From the NCBI GenBank assembly GCA_017635595.1, contig JAGBLF010000004.1, forward strand, positions 33,792 to 97,791: a DNA stretch of 64,000 nt, given 5' to 3'. The notes under the pieces are model-generated. The model was not told the DNA's origin. It searched no databases and saw nothing but the letters and a program-made list of their open reading frames with translations. The stretch's first letter is position 1. Each line of letters begins with the position of its first letter. Positions 18,626 through 27,188 of this stretch are shown here, piece by piece. The stretch comes from Alphaproteobacteria bacterium (GTDB lineage Bacteria > Pseudomonadota > Alphaproteobacteria > RF32 > CAG-239). The translations under genes were made by a program, and so were the position numbers.

Positions 18626-20330
18626 CGGATTTAACATTAAATATTCGGCAGAAGAATTAAAGCATAAATTAAATACGGAAACCAGGCAGGTCATTTTGAT
18701 AGATGCAGAGCATCCTTCTTACCAGAATTTATCGGAAGGCGATAAAAAGGCGTTTGGCTATTTGATTAATGCGGCAAAAATCATGAATGATGTTGCGCTT
18801 GAAATGGATCATCCGCTGAATTTAACGCAAAAACAGGCATTGGAAGTGGCCGCTGCCGATGATGAATATGCGGCCGATGCCTTAAAATTATTTAATTCGT
18901 TAAACGGGGTTGCCGGTTCAAACGGTATTGATAAAGAACCTGTCGAAATCTTTGACGGGATTCACATGTATCAGGGGCGTAATTTTTATCCGACCGACTT
19001 GTCGGAAACGGAATTTCGCCAGATAATCGGCAAAATGCTGGATGAAGGTAAAACAGATGAAGTTAAAAAGATTTTAAGTGCCCGCACCATGGTTCGTCGT
19101 CAAGGTGACGAATTGACAGGTATTGACTATACCGAATACTTTGCCGATGAATTTTCGGAAATTGCCAATGAGTTGGAGTGTGCGGCGCATTTCACAACCG
19201 ACGAATTGTTTAAGGATTTTCTCGGTTGGCAGGCACAAGCCCTATTGCAAAATAATGATGAAATGGATGAACTGGCCGATAAGCACTGGGCGCGTATGCA
19301 AGATACCCCGCTTGAATTTACCATAAGCCGTGAAAACTACGATGATCATCTGACTCCGACAATTTTTTCCGATAAGGAATTATGTGCACGTTTAGAAAAA
19401 TTGAATATTAAACCGGTTCCGAAAGATATGCTCGGTGTACGTGTCGGTATCGTCAATAAAAAGGGGACAAAGCTGTTGCTTACCTTTAAAGAGGAAATGA
19501 TAAAATTAGCCGGCTTGATGCCGTTTGCCGATACATATACACAAAATGTGGGTGGTGATAAAGGACTTAAACAAACAATGGTTGATGCCGATATTGCGGC
19601 TTTAACCGGTGATTATGCGCTTTGTCGCGGTAGTATTACCTTGGCGCAAAATTTACCGAATAATGATAAACGTTCGTTGCAACATGGCGGCGGACGGCGT
19701 AATGTTTACCACCGTCAGGTTCGGCAAAGCTATGATAAAACAAAAGCACAAAAAATTCTGGAGCATTTGGTTTGTCCTGAGTTGCATCGCTATTATGATG
19801 AAGAGGCCGACCATTTGTTTGTTATCGGACACGAAAACGGGCATTCTTTAGGGCCGGACAGCTCATATCAGACAGCCTTGGGTGTTTATCAGCATATTAT
19901 TGAAGAGCATAAAGCCGATGTTATATCCGCTTCAATGATGCCGCAGTATGTCAAAGCCGGTATTATAACGGCTGAGCAGCTGAAAAAAATCTATACAACA
20001 TGGGTGGTTCGTCGCTTATTTATGACTGCATATCCGGAAGATAAAGAGGCGCATCGTGTTGCGGATTTAATTGAGTTTAACTATTTGCATGATCATAAGG
20101 CATTTTATTTCGATAATGATAAAAAATTGCATATCGATTTTGACAATATGGAAAAAGTTACAAGACTACTTTTGGAAGATATTATAAAGGTACAGTTATC
20201 GAAATCTCCGGAATATGCTAAAGAATTTGTTGACAAGTGGACACAATGGGGCGATATATCAAAATATATTTCGGAATATAAACGCAGCTTAGGCGTTAAA
20301 CCATATATCGAAATCGTAACATCATTTTAA
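18615..20330 (+). CDS. M49-family metallopeptidase, dipeptidyl peptidase III-like
   Basis: This is a zinc peptidase that in its family removes dipeptides from the N-terminus of short peptides in the cytoplasm. The 571 residues have no signal peptide. The zinc site reads HENGH at 406-410 (His, catalytic Glu, His), followed about 20 residues later by EEHKADV (430-436), where the first or second Glu is the third ligand, as in the EExxAE/D signature of M49. Most M49 enzymes have a six-residue HEXXGH; a five-residue form is known from Caldithrix. The GDYALCRGSITLAQNLPND-like block with NDKRSLQHGGGRRNVYHRQ is also family-like. It overlaps the previous gene by 11 bases. Confidence 0.7.
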   Translation: MKINGFNIKYSAEELKHKLNTETRQVILIDAEHPSYQNLSEGDKKAFGYLINAAKIMNDVALEMDHPLNLTQKQALEVAAADDEYAADALKLFNSLNGVAGSNGIDKEPVEIFDGIHMYQGRNFYPTDLSETEFRQIIGKMLDEGKTDEVKKILSARTMVRRQGDELTGIDYTEYFADEFSEIANELECAAHFTTDELFKDFLGWQAQALLQNNDEMDELADKHWARMQDTPLEFTISRENYDDHLTPTIFSDKELCARLEKLNIKPVPKDMLGVRVGIVNKKGTKLLLTFKEEMIKLAGLMPFADTYTQNVGGDKGLKQTMVDADIAALTGDYALCRGSITLAQNLPNNDKRSLQHGGGRRNVYHRQVRQSYDKTKAQKILEHLVCPELHRYYDEEADHLFVIGHENGHSLGPDSSYQTALGVYQHIIEEHKADVISASMMPQYVKAGIITAEQLKKIYTTWVVRRLFMTAYPEDKEAHRVADLIEFNYLHDHKAFYFDNDKKLHIDFDNMEKVTRLLLEDIIKVQLSKSPEYAKEFVDKWTQWGDISKYISEYKRSLGVKPYIEIVTSF

Positions 20331-20348
20331 GTGAGGAAAGAAAGGCTA

Positions 20349-20738
20349 ATGTTTAAGAAACTTGGTGCAGGTGAATATCCCTTAAAAACGGTTTTTTGGC
20401 TGTTCGGTTTGTTAGGTTTTTTCTTTTTTTATATCATAACCAGTATGACGCATAGCGGTATACTTCGATTGATTTGCCCTTATCACACCCTATGTACGCG
20501 CAATCTTCTTTCATATATTCATTTAAATGCGCCGACGATTATGTTGCATAGAGGTAATTTGTTGCCTTACATTGCAGCACATGTTGTTTTGGGTACAGCG
20601 TTTGTCGTTTATATGTATGTCGTTTTACGCAGCTTGTGGAAGTGTTGTGAAACGTATGAAGGCAGCAAATTTTGGGAATACAGTGCTAAATTTATTTTAA
20701 TAAGTTTAAGTTTATTGTGTTTTAACTCTTTAATATAA
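20349..20738 (+). CDS. small integral membrane protein, unknown
   Basis: I do not recognise this 129-residue protein. Three hydrophobic segments are visible (FWLFGLLGFFFFYIIT, YIAAHVVLGTAFVVYMYVVL, KFILISLSLLCFNSLI), with a cysteine-bearing loop (LICPYHTLCTRN) between the first two. The ATG at 20349 is preceded by GAGG and AAAGG; a GTG at 20331 exists right after the M49 stop but would add a charged leader to the first helix. It sits at the end of the serS run and is probably cotranscribed. Confidence 0.6.
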   Translation: MFKKLGAGEYPLKTVFWLFGLLGFFFFYIITSMTHSGILRLICPYHTLCTRNLLSYIHLNAPTIMLHRGNLLPYIAAHVVLGTAFVVYMYVVLRSLWKCCETYEGSKFWEYSAKFILISLSLLCFNSLI

Positions 20739-20750
20739 GGTATTCGGACT

Positions 20751-20918
20751 ATGAAAAAACTTTTTATATTATGTGCTCTTATCTTGGTAACGTCCTGTAC
20801 GGTTTTCGAAGCCGGAAAAATGAAAGAAGAACGTAAAAGACTATATGATCATAACAACAATAAGGCGTACTGTGATAAGTATCCGAAGCGATGTGTTAAT
20901 AATATTCCGTGGTCTTAA
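20751..20918 (+). CDS. 55-residue lipoprotein
   Basis: This short gene starts with MKKLFILCALILVTSCTVFE, a compact lipoprotein signal with lipobox VTSC. The mature part is only about 40 residues, basic and charged, with two cysteines (YCDKYPKRC) six residues apart, and ends NNIPWS. It lies 12 bases after the membrane protein and just before a strong terminator, so it is the last gene of the serS operon. The lipobox and operon position are my reason for calling it real. Confidence 0.6.
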   Translation: MKKLFILCALILVTSCTVFEAGKMKEERKRLYDHNNNKAYCDKYPKRCVNNIPWS

Positions 20919-20931
20919 TTTAAGATAAAAT

Positions 20932-20963
20932 AAAAAAAAGCCTCTGTTCAGAGGCTTTTTTTT
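20932..20963. terminator. bidirectional intrinsic terminator
   Basis: Perfect hairpin AAGCCTCTG-TT-CAGAGGCTT flanked by A8 and T8, closing the serS operon and the opposing lipoprotein gene. Confidence 0.9.
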
Positions 20964-20966
20964 ATT

Positions 20967-21473
20967 TTATTCTATGGCATAAATGTCTTTAACGCGCCAT
21001 TCTTTGATGTTATTGCCAGTTGGTGTCAGTACGTAAATAACCGTGCCTTGGCATAATCCGAACCATCTGGCGTTGCATACGCTGTCGGTGTAAATTTCAA
21101 TAGTGTTATTCGGCAAAACCTTTTTGTTAACAAATTTATAACTGATTTCCGTCGGTCTTTCTATACTTTGATCATTCATAAATATAAATTTAGGCAAGTT
21201 AAGGTTTGAACAATTTTTCATATCGACATTGATTGTACATTTAATCGCTTGTTCGACTGCACATAGCATTTCATTTTGTTCGGTGCATTCTTCCGGTAAG
21301 TTTTCGACATTGAAAGTATATAAAGTTTCCGGTAATTTTTCTTCTTCTTTTTGAATGACATCCTCCTTGTCACGGACATCGATTTTTTCCTGAGGTTCGG
21401 ATTTTTTCAATAAAGAGCAGCTGAAACCCAACAACCCCAACATACATAAAATGACAATGATTTTTCTTAACAT
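20967..21473 (-). CDS. probable lipoprotein, unknown
   Basis: The 168-residue product has a lipoprotein signal (MLRKIIVILCMLGLLGFSCS, lipobox GFSC). An acidic/lysine linker (about residues 25-50) follows, then a compact domain with six cysteines (PEECTEQNEMLCAVEQAIKC, MKNCS, SVCNARWFGLCQG), probably disulfide-bonded in the periplasm. The family is not recognised. It starts 9 bases after the end of the barrel gene upstream on the same strand, so the two are likely one transcript. Confidence 0.6.
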   Translation of the reverse strand: MLRKIIVILCMLGLLGFSCSLLKKSEPQEKIDVRDKEDVIQKEEEKLPETLYTFNVENLPEECTEQNEMLCAVEQAIKCTINVDMKNCSNLNLPKFIFMNDQSIERPTEISYKFVNKKVLPNNTIEIYTDSVCNARWFGLCQGTVIYVLTPTGNNIKEWRVKDIYAIE

Positions 21474-21482
21474 GTTTTTTCC

Positions 21483-22037
21483 TTAATTAAAGTGGTATTC
21501 AATACCGACGGCATATTCGGTTGCGTGTCTGTAATTACTCAGATGATCAAAATTGATGTATCGAGCCAACAATCGTGTCTGCCATGACGGTGTGATAAGA
21601 TATTTCAATCCGCCGCCGAAACGATATCCGTAGCCGTGTTCGTTTTGGTGTTTTTGCGGGCGATTTTTGATTTTGAAAACATACTCGCCGATTCCGGCTG
21701 TTGCCATTAATGAAATTTTTTTATCACAGCCGAGCGGCAGATAAGCCGCGGCATCTAAACCATAAGCCCGATATGATTGTTTATTTTCTGAGTTCGGATA
21801 ACTGTGCTTATCAGTATCGCTTTGCATAAAAAACAATTCCGTACCGAAATAAGAATTGTATTCGGAACCGATTCTTAAACTGATATTATGATGGTGCGGC
21901 GAGAACTTTTTGGCAGAGGTCTCGGTGTATGCATAATCCGTACCAATGTACGGGACATACTTATTTGTATCGGCTTTAACAATCGGGCTTGTACCTATAA
22001 AAACGGCGGTTGTTAAAAGAAATGTAATTTTTTTCAT
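21483..22037 (-). CDS. outer-membrane beta-barrel protein (OmpA/OprF-like 8-strand type)
   Basis: The 184 residues have a cleavable signal peptide (MKKITFLLTTAVFIGTSPIV, cut after KA) and then alternating amphipathic strands. These include YVPYIGTDYAYTE, HHNISLRIGSEYNSYFGTELF, ISLMATAGIGEYVFK, YGYRFGGGLKYLIT and TRLLARYINF. The chain ends YAVGIEYHFN, close to the aromatic C-terminal signal read by the BAM complex. Size fits a small eight-strand surface barrel. No catalytic features are visible. It diverges from the pilin-like gene across a 126-base AT-rich spacer. Confidence 0.75.
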   Translation of the reverse strand: MKKITFLLTTAVFIGTSPIVKADTNKYVPYIGTDYAYTETSAKKFSPHHHNISLRIGSEYNSYFGTELFFMQSDTDKHSYPNSENKQSYRAYGLDAAAYLPLGCDKKISLMATAGIGEYVFKIKNRPQKHQNEHGYGYRFGGGLKYLITPSWQTRLLARYINFDHLSNYRHATEYAVGIEYHFN

Positions 22038-22163
22038 TTAATATTCCTTTTGTTAATCAGGTGACATTATAATAAAAATATTGCAAAAATAAAGTATTTT
22101 ATAAAAAATATTGTTTATGAATAATTTTTATGCTAACTTAGATAAGTAGACGAGGTGTTTGTT

Positions 22164-22853
22164 ATGTTAAGACGAGATAATGAAAAAGGCCGTTCAATGG
22201 TCGAAATGATGGGTTATATGGCTGTGGCTATTTCGTTGGTAGCTTCCGTCGGTCATTTGGTGTCAAAAGCCTTTGATGAATATAAATACAGTAAGGCTTA
22301 TATTCAATTAACCGATTTAGTCGGCAGTATCGTGAGGGCTTCGGCAATAGATGCCGATTATCAGGAAGTCGTTAAAATGGTAAACGGTGACAGCATCGAT
22401 GCCAATAAAAATAAAGAAGGGCAAAAACTTATTCCCGGATCGTATCGGCGAATCGGTAATACATTGTACCATGCTTTCGGCGGCAAAGTTACAATCTCGT
22501 TACCACCTGTCGATGGCGGAATTAATTTGGGTGAAGCAATCAATGAAGCCGAAGATGAAACGGCTCATTCGGATAAATTTGCCGTAACTTTCGAAGGTTT
22601 GACGCGTAAACAGTGTATCGAAATGGCATTAAAAGATTGGAATAATAATAAAAATATCGATTTATATGCTATTATCATTAATTCAGCGCATTATTGGTAT
22701 TGGCCGGCTTATACGGTATTTACCGAAGTTGAAGGGGTTGTGGTTGATAATACACTTCCCGTAACCCGTGTTGCCGTTACCGGAACCGGAGACGATGATG
22801 AAGGACAGTGTGACCGTGAGACCGATAATTCGATTATGTGGATATTTAACTGA
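22164..22853 (+). CDS. type IVb pilin-like protein (PilS-type)
   Basis: The 229-residue product opens with a prepilin-like leader: MLRRDNEKGRSMVEMMG followed by the hydrophobic YMAVAISLVASVGHLV. A glycine/Arg-Ser-Met-Val-Glu pattern with Glu at +5 is what prepilin peptidase and pilus assembly expect. The head domain of about 180 residues has a CIEMALKDW helix and a C-terminal cysteine (GQCDRETDNSIMWIFN), suggesting the disulfide-bounded D-region of type IVb pilins. The ATG at 22164 has GAGG 8 bases upstream; the GTG at 22155 overlaps that site and is rejected. No assembly genes are in the window. The related layout at 12508-13533 suggests a small pseudopilin set. Confidence 0.7.
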   Translation: MLRRDNEKGRSMVEMMGYMAVAISLVASVGHLVSKAFDEYKYSKAYIQLTDLVGSIVRASAIDADYQEVVKMVNGDSIDANKNKEGQKLIPGSYRRIGNTLYHAFGGKVTISLPPVDGGINLGEAINEAEDETAHSDKFAVTFEGLTRKQCIEMALKDWNNNKNIDLYAIIINSAHYWYWPAYTVFTEVEGVVVDNTLPVTRVAVTGTGDDDEGQCDRETDNSIMWIFN

Positions 22854-22944
22854 TAACTTTGTGTGGTTAATTTATAATAACACTTGAAGTTATCATGTTT
22901 TGTGATAATTATTGTAAAAATATACTTTTATAAAGGAGATAAAG

Positions 22945-23373
22945 ATGACCGGTTCTATTGTATTACCACCTGATTATAAGCCGTCTGCCGATGAAGAATA
23001 TATGAATGAAATGCAGTTGGAATATTTCCGCCAAAAATTAGAAGCCTGGAAAAAGTCTTTAGTGTCGCAATCTGCCGGTACTTTGGATGATTTGCGTCAA
23101 GGCGGTTTGAACCAGCCTGATGAAATAGACAGAGCTTCTCTTGAAACAGATAAAGCTTTGGATTTACGTACCAAGGACAGAATTCGTAAGTTAATTAGCA
23201 AAATAGACCAAGCGTTAGACCGTATTGAAGACGGCTCGTATGGTTATTGTGAAGAAACGGGAGAACCTATCGGTATTGACCGTTTGGAGGCACGTCCGGT
23301 CGCAACTTTATCGGTTGAAGCTCAAGAACGCCACGAGCGCATGGAAAAAACCTTCGACGATGAAAATGCTTAA
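22945..23373 (+). CDS. dksA: RNA polymerase-binding transcription factor DksA
   Basis: DksA enters the secondary channel of RNA polymerase and works with ppGpp to reset transcription. The 142 residues have the coiled-coil arm (YMNEMQLEYFRQKLEAWKKSL) with the acidic tip region (DEIDRASLETD). The C-terminal globular part, normally a four-cysteine zinc finger, keeps only one cysteine (YGYCEETGEPIGIDRLEARP). That is the common zinc-free form in alphaproteobacteria, so it does not signal a defect. AAGGAG lies 7 bases before the ATG. Confidence 0.92.
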   Translation: MTGSIVLPPDYKPSADEEYMNEMQLEYFRQKLEAWKKSLVSQSAGTLDDLRQGGLNQPDEIDRASLETDKALDLRTKDRIRKLISKIDQALDRIEDGSYGYCEETGEPIGIDRLEARPVATLSVEAQERHERMEKTFDDENA

Positions 23374-23391
23374 ATTTTCTTAAGAGTTCTT

Positions 23392-23964
23392 ATGGAAAAG
23401 AAAGATTTTATTTTAGCATCCGGCTCGCCGCAACGTATCGCACTGTTGCGGCAAGTTGCTTATGAACCTAAAGAAATTTGTCCGGCTGACATTTGTGAAG
23501 ACTGCCTGCCGCATGAAAAACCTTTGCCTTATGTACGGCGTATGGCACTCGAAAAAGCCAAGCATATCGCCGAGCTGAAAAAAGATGAAAATATTTTGGC
23601 TTGCGATACGGTTGTTGTCGTCGGACAGCGTATTTTGCATAAATCAAAAGATGCCGATGAACAGCGTGAGCACATGAAGCTTTTATCCGGTCGAACACAC
23701 CGAGTCATCAGTTCGGTTTGTGTTATCGATAAAACGGGACGGATTTCTCAACGAACGAATTCTACAAAAATTTCAATGAAACATCTGACAAAGGGTGAAA
23801 TAGAAGATTATATTGCTTGCGGCGAGTGGATCGGTGTATGCGGATACAAAATCGAAGGCCGGCTTGCCGCCTACGTGACCAAAATGGTCGGTTCGTATTC
23901 CGGTGTTGTCGGTTTGCCGCTGAATGAAACGGTTAATTTATTAAAAGGAGTAGGGGTAAAATGA
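23392..23964 (+). CDS. maf: Maf-family nucleotide pyrophosphatase
   Basis: Maf proteins hydrolyse non-canonical or modified nucleoside triphosphates to monophosphates, keeping them out of nucleic acids. The 190 residues carry the family blocks ILASGSPQRIALL at the N-terminus, LACDTVVVVGQRIL, MKLLSGRTHRVISSV and the late SYSGVVGLPL. The catalytic acid pair in ACDTVV is present. It begins a tight operon: its stop overlaps the ribonuclease G start (ATGA). The order maf-rng-yacG is typical for alphaproteobacteria. Confidence 0.92.
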   Translation: MEKKDFILASGSPQRIALLRQVAYEPKEICPADICEDCLPHEKPLPYVRRMALEKAKHIAELKKDENILACDTVVVVGQRILHKSKDADEQREHMKLLSGRTHRVISSVCVIDKTGRISQRTNSTKISMKHLTKGEIEDYIACGEWIGVCGYKIEGRLAAYVTKMVGSYSGVVGLPLNETVNLLKGVGVK

Positions 23965-25124
23965 AGGCAGAAAAAATAGTTTATGACAGAAATGATGATG
24001 CATTCGGAATTGCCGTGTTTGATGCCGAAGGCTTAATGGAAATAGATATTTATAACGATCATCGCGCTATTGAAGGAAACGTTTATTTGGGGCGTATTGT
24101 TAAAAAAATCAATTTGGCAAATGATAAATACGGTTTTATGGTTAATATCGGAGATGGTCACGAGGCTTTCTTAAACTCTTACGAACCGGCCTTAAAAGAA
24201 GCCAATATGAATGAAGGGCAAAGTGTTGTCGTTCAAGTCAGTCAGGAAAAGCGTGCCGAAAAAGGAGCTAAACTGGTTCGTAATGTTCAGCTTGTCGGAA
24301 CTTATTTGGTCTATTGTCCGTTTAAGTATTCGGTTGAGACATCTCGCAAAATTGAAGATGTTGAAAAGGCCGAAAAATATACTAAATTAGTTCAAGAACA
24401 TTCAACCGGCCAAGAGGGGTGGATTTTACGTACACTGGCGGCTGAGGCCTCCGAACAACAAATTGTCGATGAAATGACGGCTTTGCGGAATATTTATGAA
24501 AATATTCGCAAAAAAGCACGTGTTGAACAAGCACCCGCTTTACTGTATGCAAAGGAGAATCCTTTGTTTGAGTACATTCGCCGCTATCGTGACAGCTTAA
24601 AAGAAATTGTTGTCGATACACCGAAACTGGCAGAAGAAGTGAAAGCTGCATTTTCCGGTACCGTTACTCTGAAAAAAGAAGGCTTTGAGGAATATGGCGT
24701 CGATGATGCTATTGTTGAAGCTCTGAAGCGCACGGTTAAATTAAAGCACGGCGGAAGTTTGCAAATTGAAGAAACTCGTGCTTGTGTGGCTATTGATGTC
24801 GATAGCGGTAATGTTCATAATGTCGGCGATATCGACGGTTTGAATATGGAAGCTGCAAAAGAAATTGCCCGTCAGGTGCGCTTGCGCAATTTATCCGGTA
24901 AAATTATAGTTGATTTTGCCGGTTCTTCGGAATATCGTTTTATGAAGAACATTATTGACTGCTTGGAAGAAGAATTTGCCGACGATGCTTGCCATAGCCG
25001 CGTTTTGGGTTTAAGTCGCGCCGGCAATATCGAAATTTTACGCCAAAGACGCCGACCGAGCTTACGTGATTTATATACGGTAGAATGCCCGACCTGCTCG
25101 GGTACGGGGAGAGTGGAGCCGTGA
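23961..25124 (+). CDS. rng: ribonuclease G/E family endoribonuclease, short form
   Basis: RNase G/E cuts single-stranded AU-rich RNA and helps mature 16S rRNA. The protein is 387 residues, shorter than E. coli RNase G (about 489). It keeps an N-terminal S1 domain (GNVYLGRIVKKI...MVNIGDGHEAFLN), the central sensor region, and the DNase I-like catalytic part with the two metal-binding aspartates in AIDVDSGN and IIVDFAG. It ends right after the CPTCSGTG zinc link, so the C-terminal small domain is missing. It is coupled at both ends (4-base overlaps with maf and yacG), which argues against truncation by accident. Confidence 0.88.
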   Translation: MKAEKIVYDRNDDAFGIAVFDAEGLMEIDIYNDHRAIEGNVYLGRIVKKINLANDKYGFMVNIGDGHEAFLNSYEPALKEANMNEGQSVVVQVSQEKRAEKGAKLVRNVQLVGTYLVYCPFKYSVETSRKIEDVEKAEKYTKLVQEHSTGQEGWILRTLAAEASEQQIVDEMTALRNIYENIRKKARVEQAPALLYAKENPLFEYIRRYRDSLKEIVVDTPKLAEEVKAAFSGTVTLKKEGFEEYGVDDAIVEALKRTVKLKHGGSLQIEETRACVAIDVDSGNVHNVGDIDGLNMEAAKEIARQVRLRNLSGKIIVDFAGSSEYRFMKNIIDCLEEEFADDACHSRVLGLSRAGNIEILRQRRRPSLRDLYTVECPTCSGTGRVEP

Positions 25125-25333
25125 GTAATGTGGTGAAAACACATAAGTGCCCTATATGTAAAAAGATTTTTACGGATGAAAAATATGCCCCGTTTTGCTC
25201 GAAAAGATGTGCGGATGTTGATTTGGGACGTTGGTTTAACGGCAGTTATGCCGTGCCGTTGGTTGAACCTGATGAATTAGATACGGAAGAGTTAAATGAA
25301 ATCGCCGAAAGTAACGGATATACCGATGAATAA
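25121..25333 (+). CDS. yacG: YacG zinc-ribbon DNA gyrase inhibitor
   Basis: YacG is a small zinc protein that binds GyrB and inhibits gyrase. The 70-residue product has the four-cysteine ribbon KCPICKKIF...FCSKRC, then DLGRWFNGSYAVP, the family signature, and an acidic tail. I place the start at GTG 25121, which overlaps the rng stop (GTGA) with GGGGAGA upstream. The longer in-frame ATG at 25085 lies inside rng's conserved zinc link. It overlaps mlaE by 8 bases. Confidence 0.88.
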   Translation: MSNVVKTHKCPICKKIFTDEKYAPFCSKRCADVDLGRWFNGSYAVPLVEPDELDTEELNEIAESNGYTDE

Positions 25334-26435
25334 CATCGTAATTACGGCTGAAAATGATAAACTTAATATCATTTTCAGCGGTGATGTGCTCGGTTGCGAC
25401 AGTGCCGGCGCAGTTCAAAAGATTCAAGGTATGCTGCAATCCGGTATTAAGCAAGTCGTCATTAAGGCGGAAGATCTCGAACAGTGGGATTCTTCGCTTT
25501 TGGTTGTTATATACGAAACTTTGCGCTTGGCTCAGGCAACTAAATTGAAAGCGGATATTAAGGGCTTGCCTAAAAATCTGCGCGATTTGATGCAATTGGC
25601 CTTTGCCGATGATCGTAAGCCGACACATGGCGGAGAGGATTACTCGTTTTTAGAAAGTATCGGAAAAGCGACAATAGATTCTGCAAAGACTGTTTCTGCG
25701 GTGTTTTCTTTTTTGAAACAAACGTTGTCGTCGCTCGGGCGTTTTTTCAGCGGTAATTCGGTTATGCGCGGTGTCGATTTTTGCAGTGCGCTTGAAGATT
25801 GCGGACCCAAAGCGATAGCCATAGTTTCACTTATCAGTTTTTTGGTCGGCTTGATTTTGGCTTTTGTCGGCGCGATTCAGCTACAAACATTCGGCGCGCA
25901 GATTTATGTGGCCAGTTTGGTTACTATCGGTATGTGCCGGATTATGGGGGCGATTATGGTCGGTATTATTATGGCCGGCCGTACGGGTTCATCATATGCT
26001 GCAACTATCGGTACCATGCAGGTTAATGAAGAATTGGATGCTTTGCAAACTATGGGGCTATCCAGGGTTGATTTTTTGGTTTTGCCACGGATATTTGCTC
26101 TGATTCTGGCAATGCCGATTTTAACGATGTTGGCAGATATTATGGGTATGATCGGCGGTGCAACGGTTGGGGTGTTTATGCTTGATTTACCGTATGAAGA
26201 ATATTTGAAATATACGCTTAATGCTTTTAATTTGAAGAACTTTCTGGTTGGTATTTTCCACGGATTTTGTTTCGGTATCATTATTGCTTTATGCGGTTGT
26301 TACAGCGGTTTGACTTGCGGGCGCAACGCCGACAGTGTTGGTGTGGCAACAACAAAATCGGTGGTTAGCGCTATTGTCTGGATGATAGTGACAACCGGCA
26401 TTATCACGGTTATCTGTTTGGAGTTGGGTATATGA
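25326..26435 (+). CDS. mlaE: MlaE-family phospholipid transport permease with N-terminal STAS-like domain
   Basis: This is the inner-membrane permease of the Mla system, which moves phospholipids between inner and outer membranes and keeps outer-leaflet asymmetry. The 369 residues start with about 100 residues of a STAS/MlaB-like domain (VITAENDKLNIIFSGDVLG...). The permease domain follows, with GPKAIAIVSLISFLVGLILAF, the MAGRTGSSYAATIGTM coupling motif and NEELDALQTMG. In E. coli MlaB is a separate protein; here it is fused. The ATG at 25326 overlaps yacG by 8 bases; the ATG at 25296 would sit further inside yacG. mlaF overlaps by 4 bases. Confidence 0.88.
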   Translation: MNNIVITAENDKLNIIFSGDVLGCDSAGAVQKIQGMLQSGIKQVVIKAEDLEQWDSSLLVVIYETLRLAQATKLKADIKGLPKNLRDLMQLAFADDRKPTHGGEDYSFLESIGKATIDSAKTVSAVFSFLKQTLSSLGRFFSGNSVMRGVDFCSALEDCGPKAIAIVSLISFLVGLILAFVGAIQLQTFGAQIYVASLVTIGMCRIMGAIMVGIIMAGRTGSSYAATIGTMQVNEELDALQTMGLSRVDFLVLPRIFALILAMPILTMLADIMGMIGGATVGVFMLDLPYEEYLKYTLNAFNLKNFLVGIFHGFCFGIIIALCGCYSGLTCGRNADSVGVATTKSVVSAIVWMIVTTGIITVICLELGI

Positions 26436-27187
26436 AGAAGGCGGTTAAAATAGATGTTAAAGATCTAACCGTCGGCTACGGCGATTATGTGTTGCTACAC
26501 GATGCAAACTATCAGGTTAATCAGGGCGATATTTTCATCATTATGGGCGGCAGCGGCTGTGGCAAAAGCAGTATGTTGCGTGTTTTAACAGGGTTAATTC
26601 CGCCGCTTAAAGGGGATGTTGTTATTGATGGGATTAATATGGTTTCCGGCGCCGCAGATAAGGTACAGAAAATTCGGGAAAAATCCGGTATTTTGTATCA
26701 AAGCGGTGCTTTATTCAGTTCAATGACACTATCCGAGAACATAATGTTGCCTTTACAGCAATATACCGATTATTCACCGGCAACCATGCGTGAATTGGCC
26801 AGTTTGAAATTAGCGCTTGTCGGTTTAACCGGTTTTGACGATTTTTATCCGTCGGAAATCAGCGGCGGTATGAAAAAACGCGCCGGCTTGGCGCGTGCAT
26901 TGGCACTTGATCCGGATATTGTGTATTTTGATGAACCGTCAGCCGGTTTGGACCCGATAAGTTCGCGTAACTTAGATGATTTGATTTTGGAAATTAATCA
27001 GAGTTTAGGTACAACCATAGTTGTCGTTACGCACGAGCTGGCTTCGATTTTTGCCATCGGGAACAATTCGATATTTTTGGATGCCGAAACCAAAACAATA
27101 TTGGCACGCGGCGATCCGCACGAACTTTTGAAAAATCCGCCGAACGAGGCTGTCTATAAATTTTTAACACGCGGGGAGAAGAAATAA
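26432..27187 (+). CDS. mlaF: Mla-type ABC transporter ATPase
   Basis: This cytoplasmic ATPase powers the Mla phospholipid transporter. In 251 residues it shows Walker A (GGSGCGKSS), the Q-loop (LYQSGALFSSMT), the signature ISGGMKKRAGLARAL, Walker B with catalytic Glu (VYFDEPSAGLDP), and the switch His (VVTHELAS). The SGGM variant and the SGALFSSM Q-loop are typical of MlaF/MkL. It is coupled to mlaE (ATGA overlap) and followed by mlaD after 1 base. Confidence 0.92.
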   Translation: MKKAVKIDVKDLTVGYGDYVLLHDANYQVNQGDIFIIMGGSGCGKSSMLRVLTGLIPPLKGDVVIDGINMVSGAADKVQKIREKSGILYQSGALFSSMTLSENIMLPLQQYTDYSPATMRELASLKLALVGLTGFDDFYPSEISGGMKKRAGLARALALDPDIVYFDEPSAGLDPISSRNLDDLILEINQSLGTTIVVVTHELASIFAIGNNSIFLDAETKTILARGDPHELLKNPPNEAVYKFLTRGEKK

Positions 27188-27188
27188 A

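Noticed and set aside
22890..22908. TTATCA-N7-TGATAA inverted repeat upstream of dksA
   Set aside because: Short, AT-rich and unique in the window; not enough to call an operator.
23961..25124. Ribonuclease G as a pseudogene
   Set aside because: All catalytic motifs are intact and the stop overlaps the yacG start; the short form looks natural.
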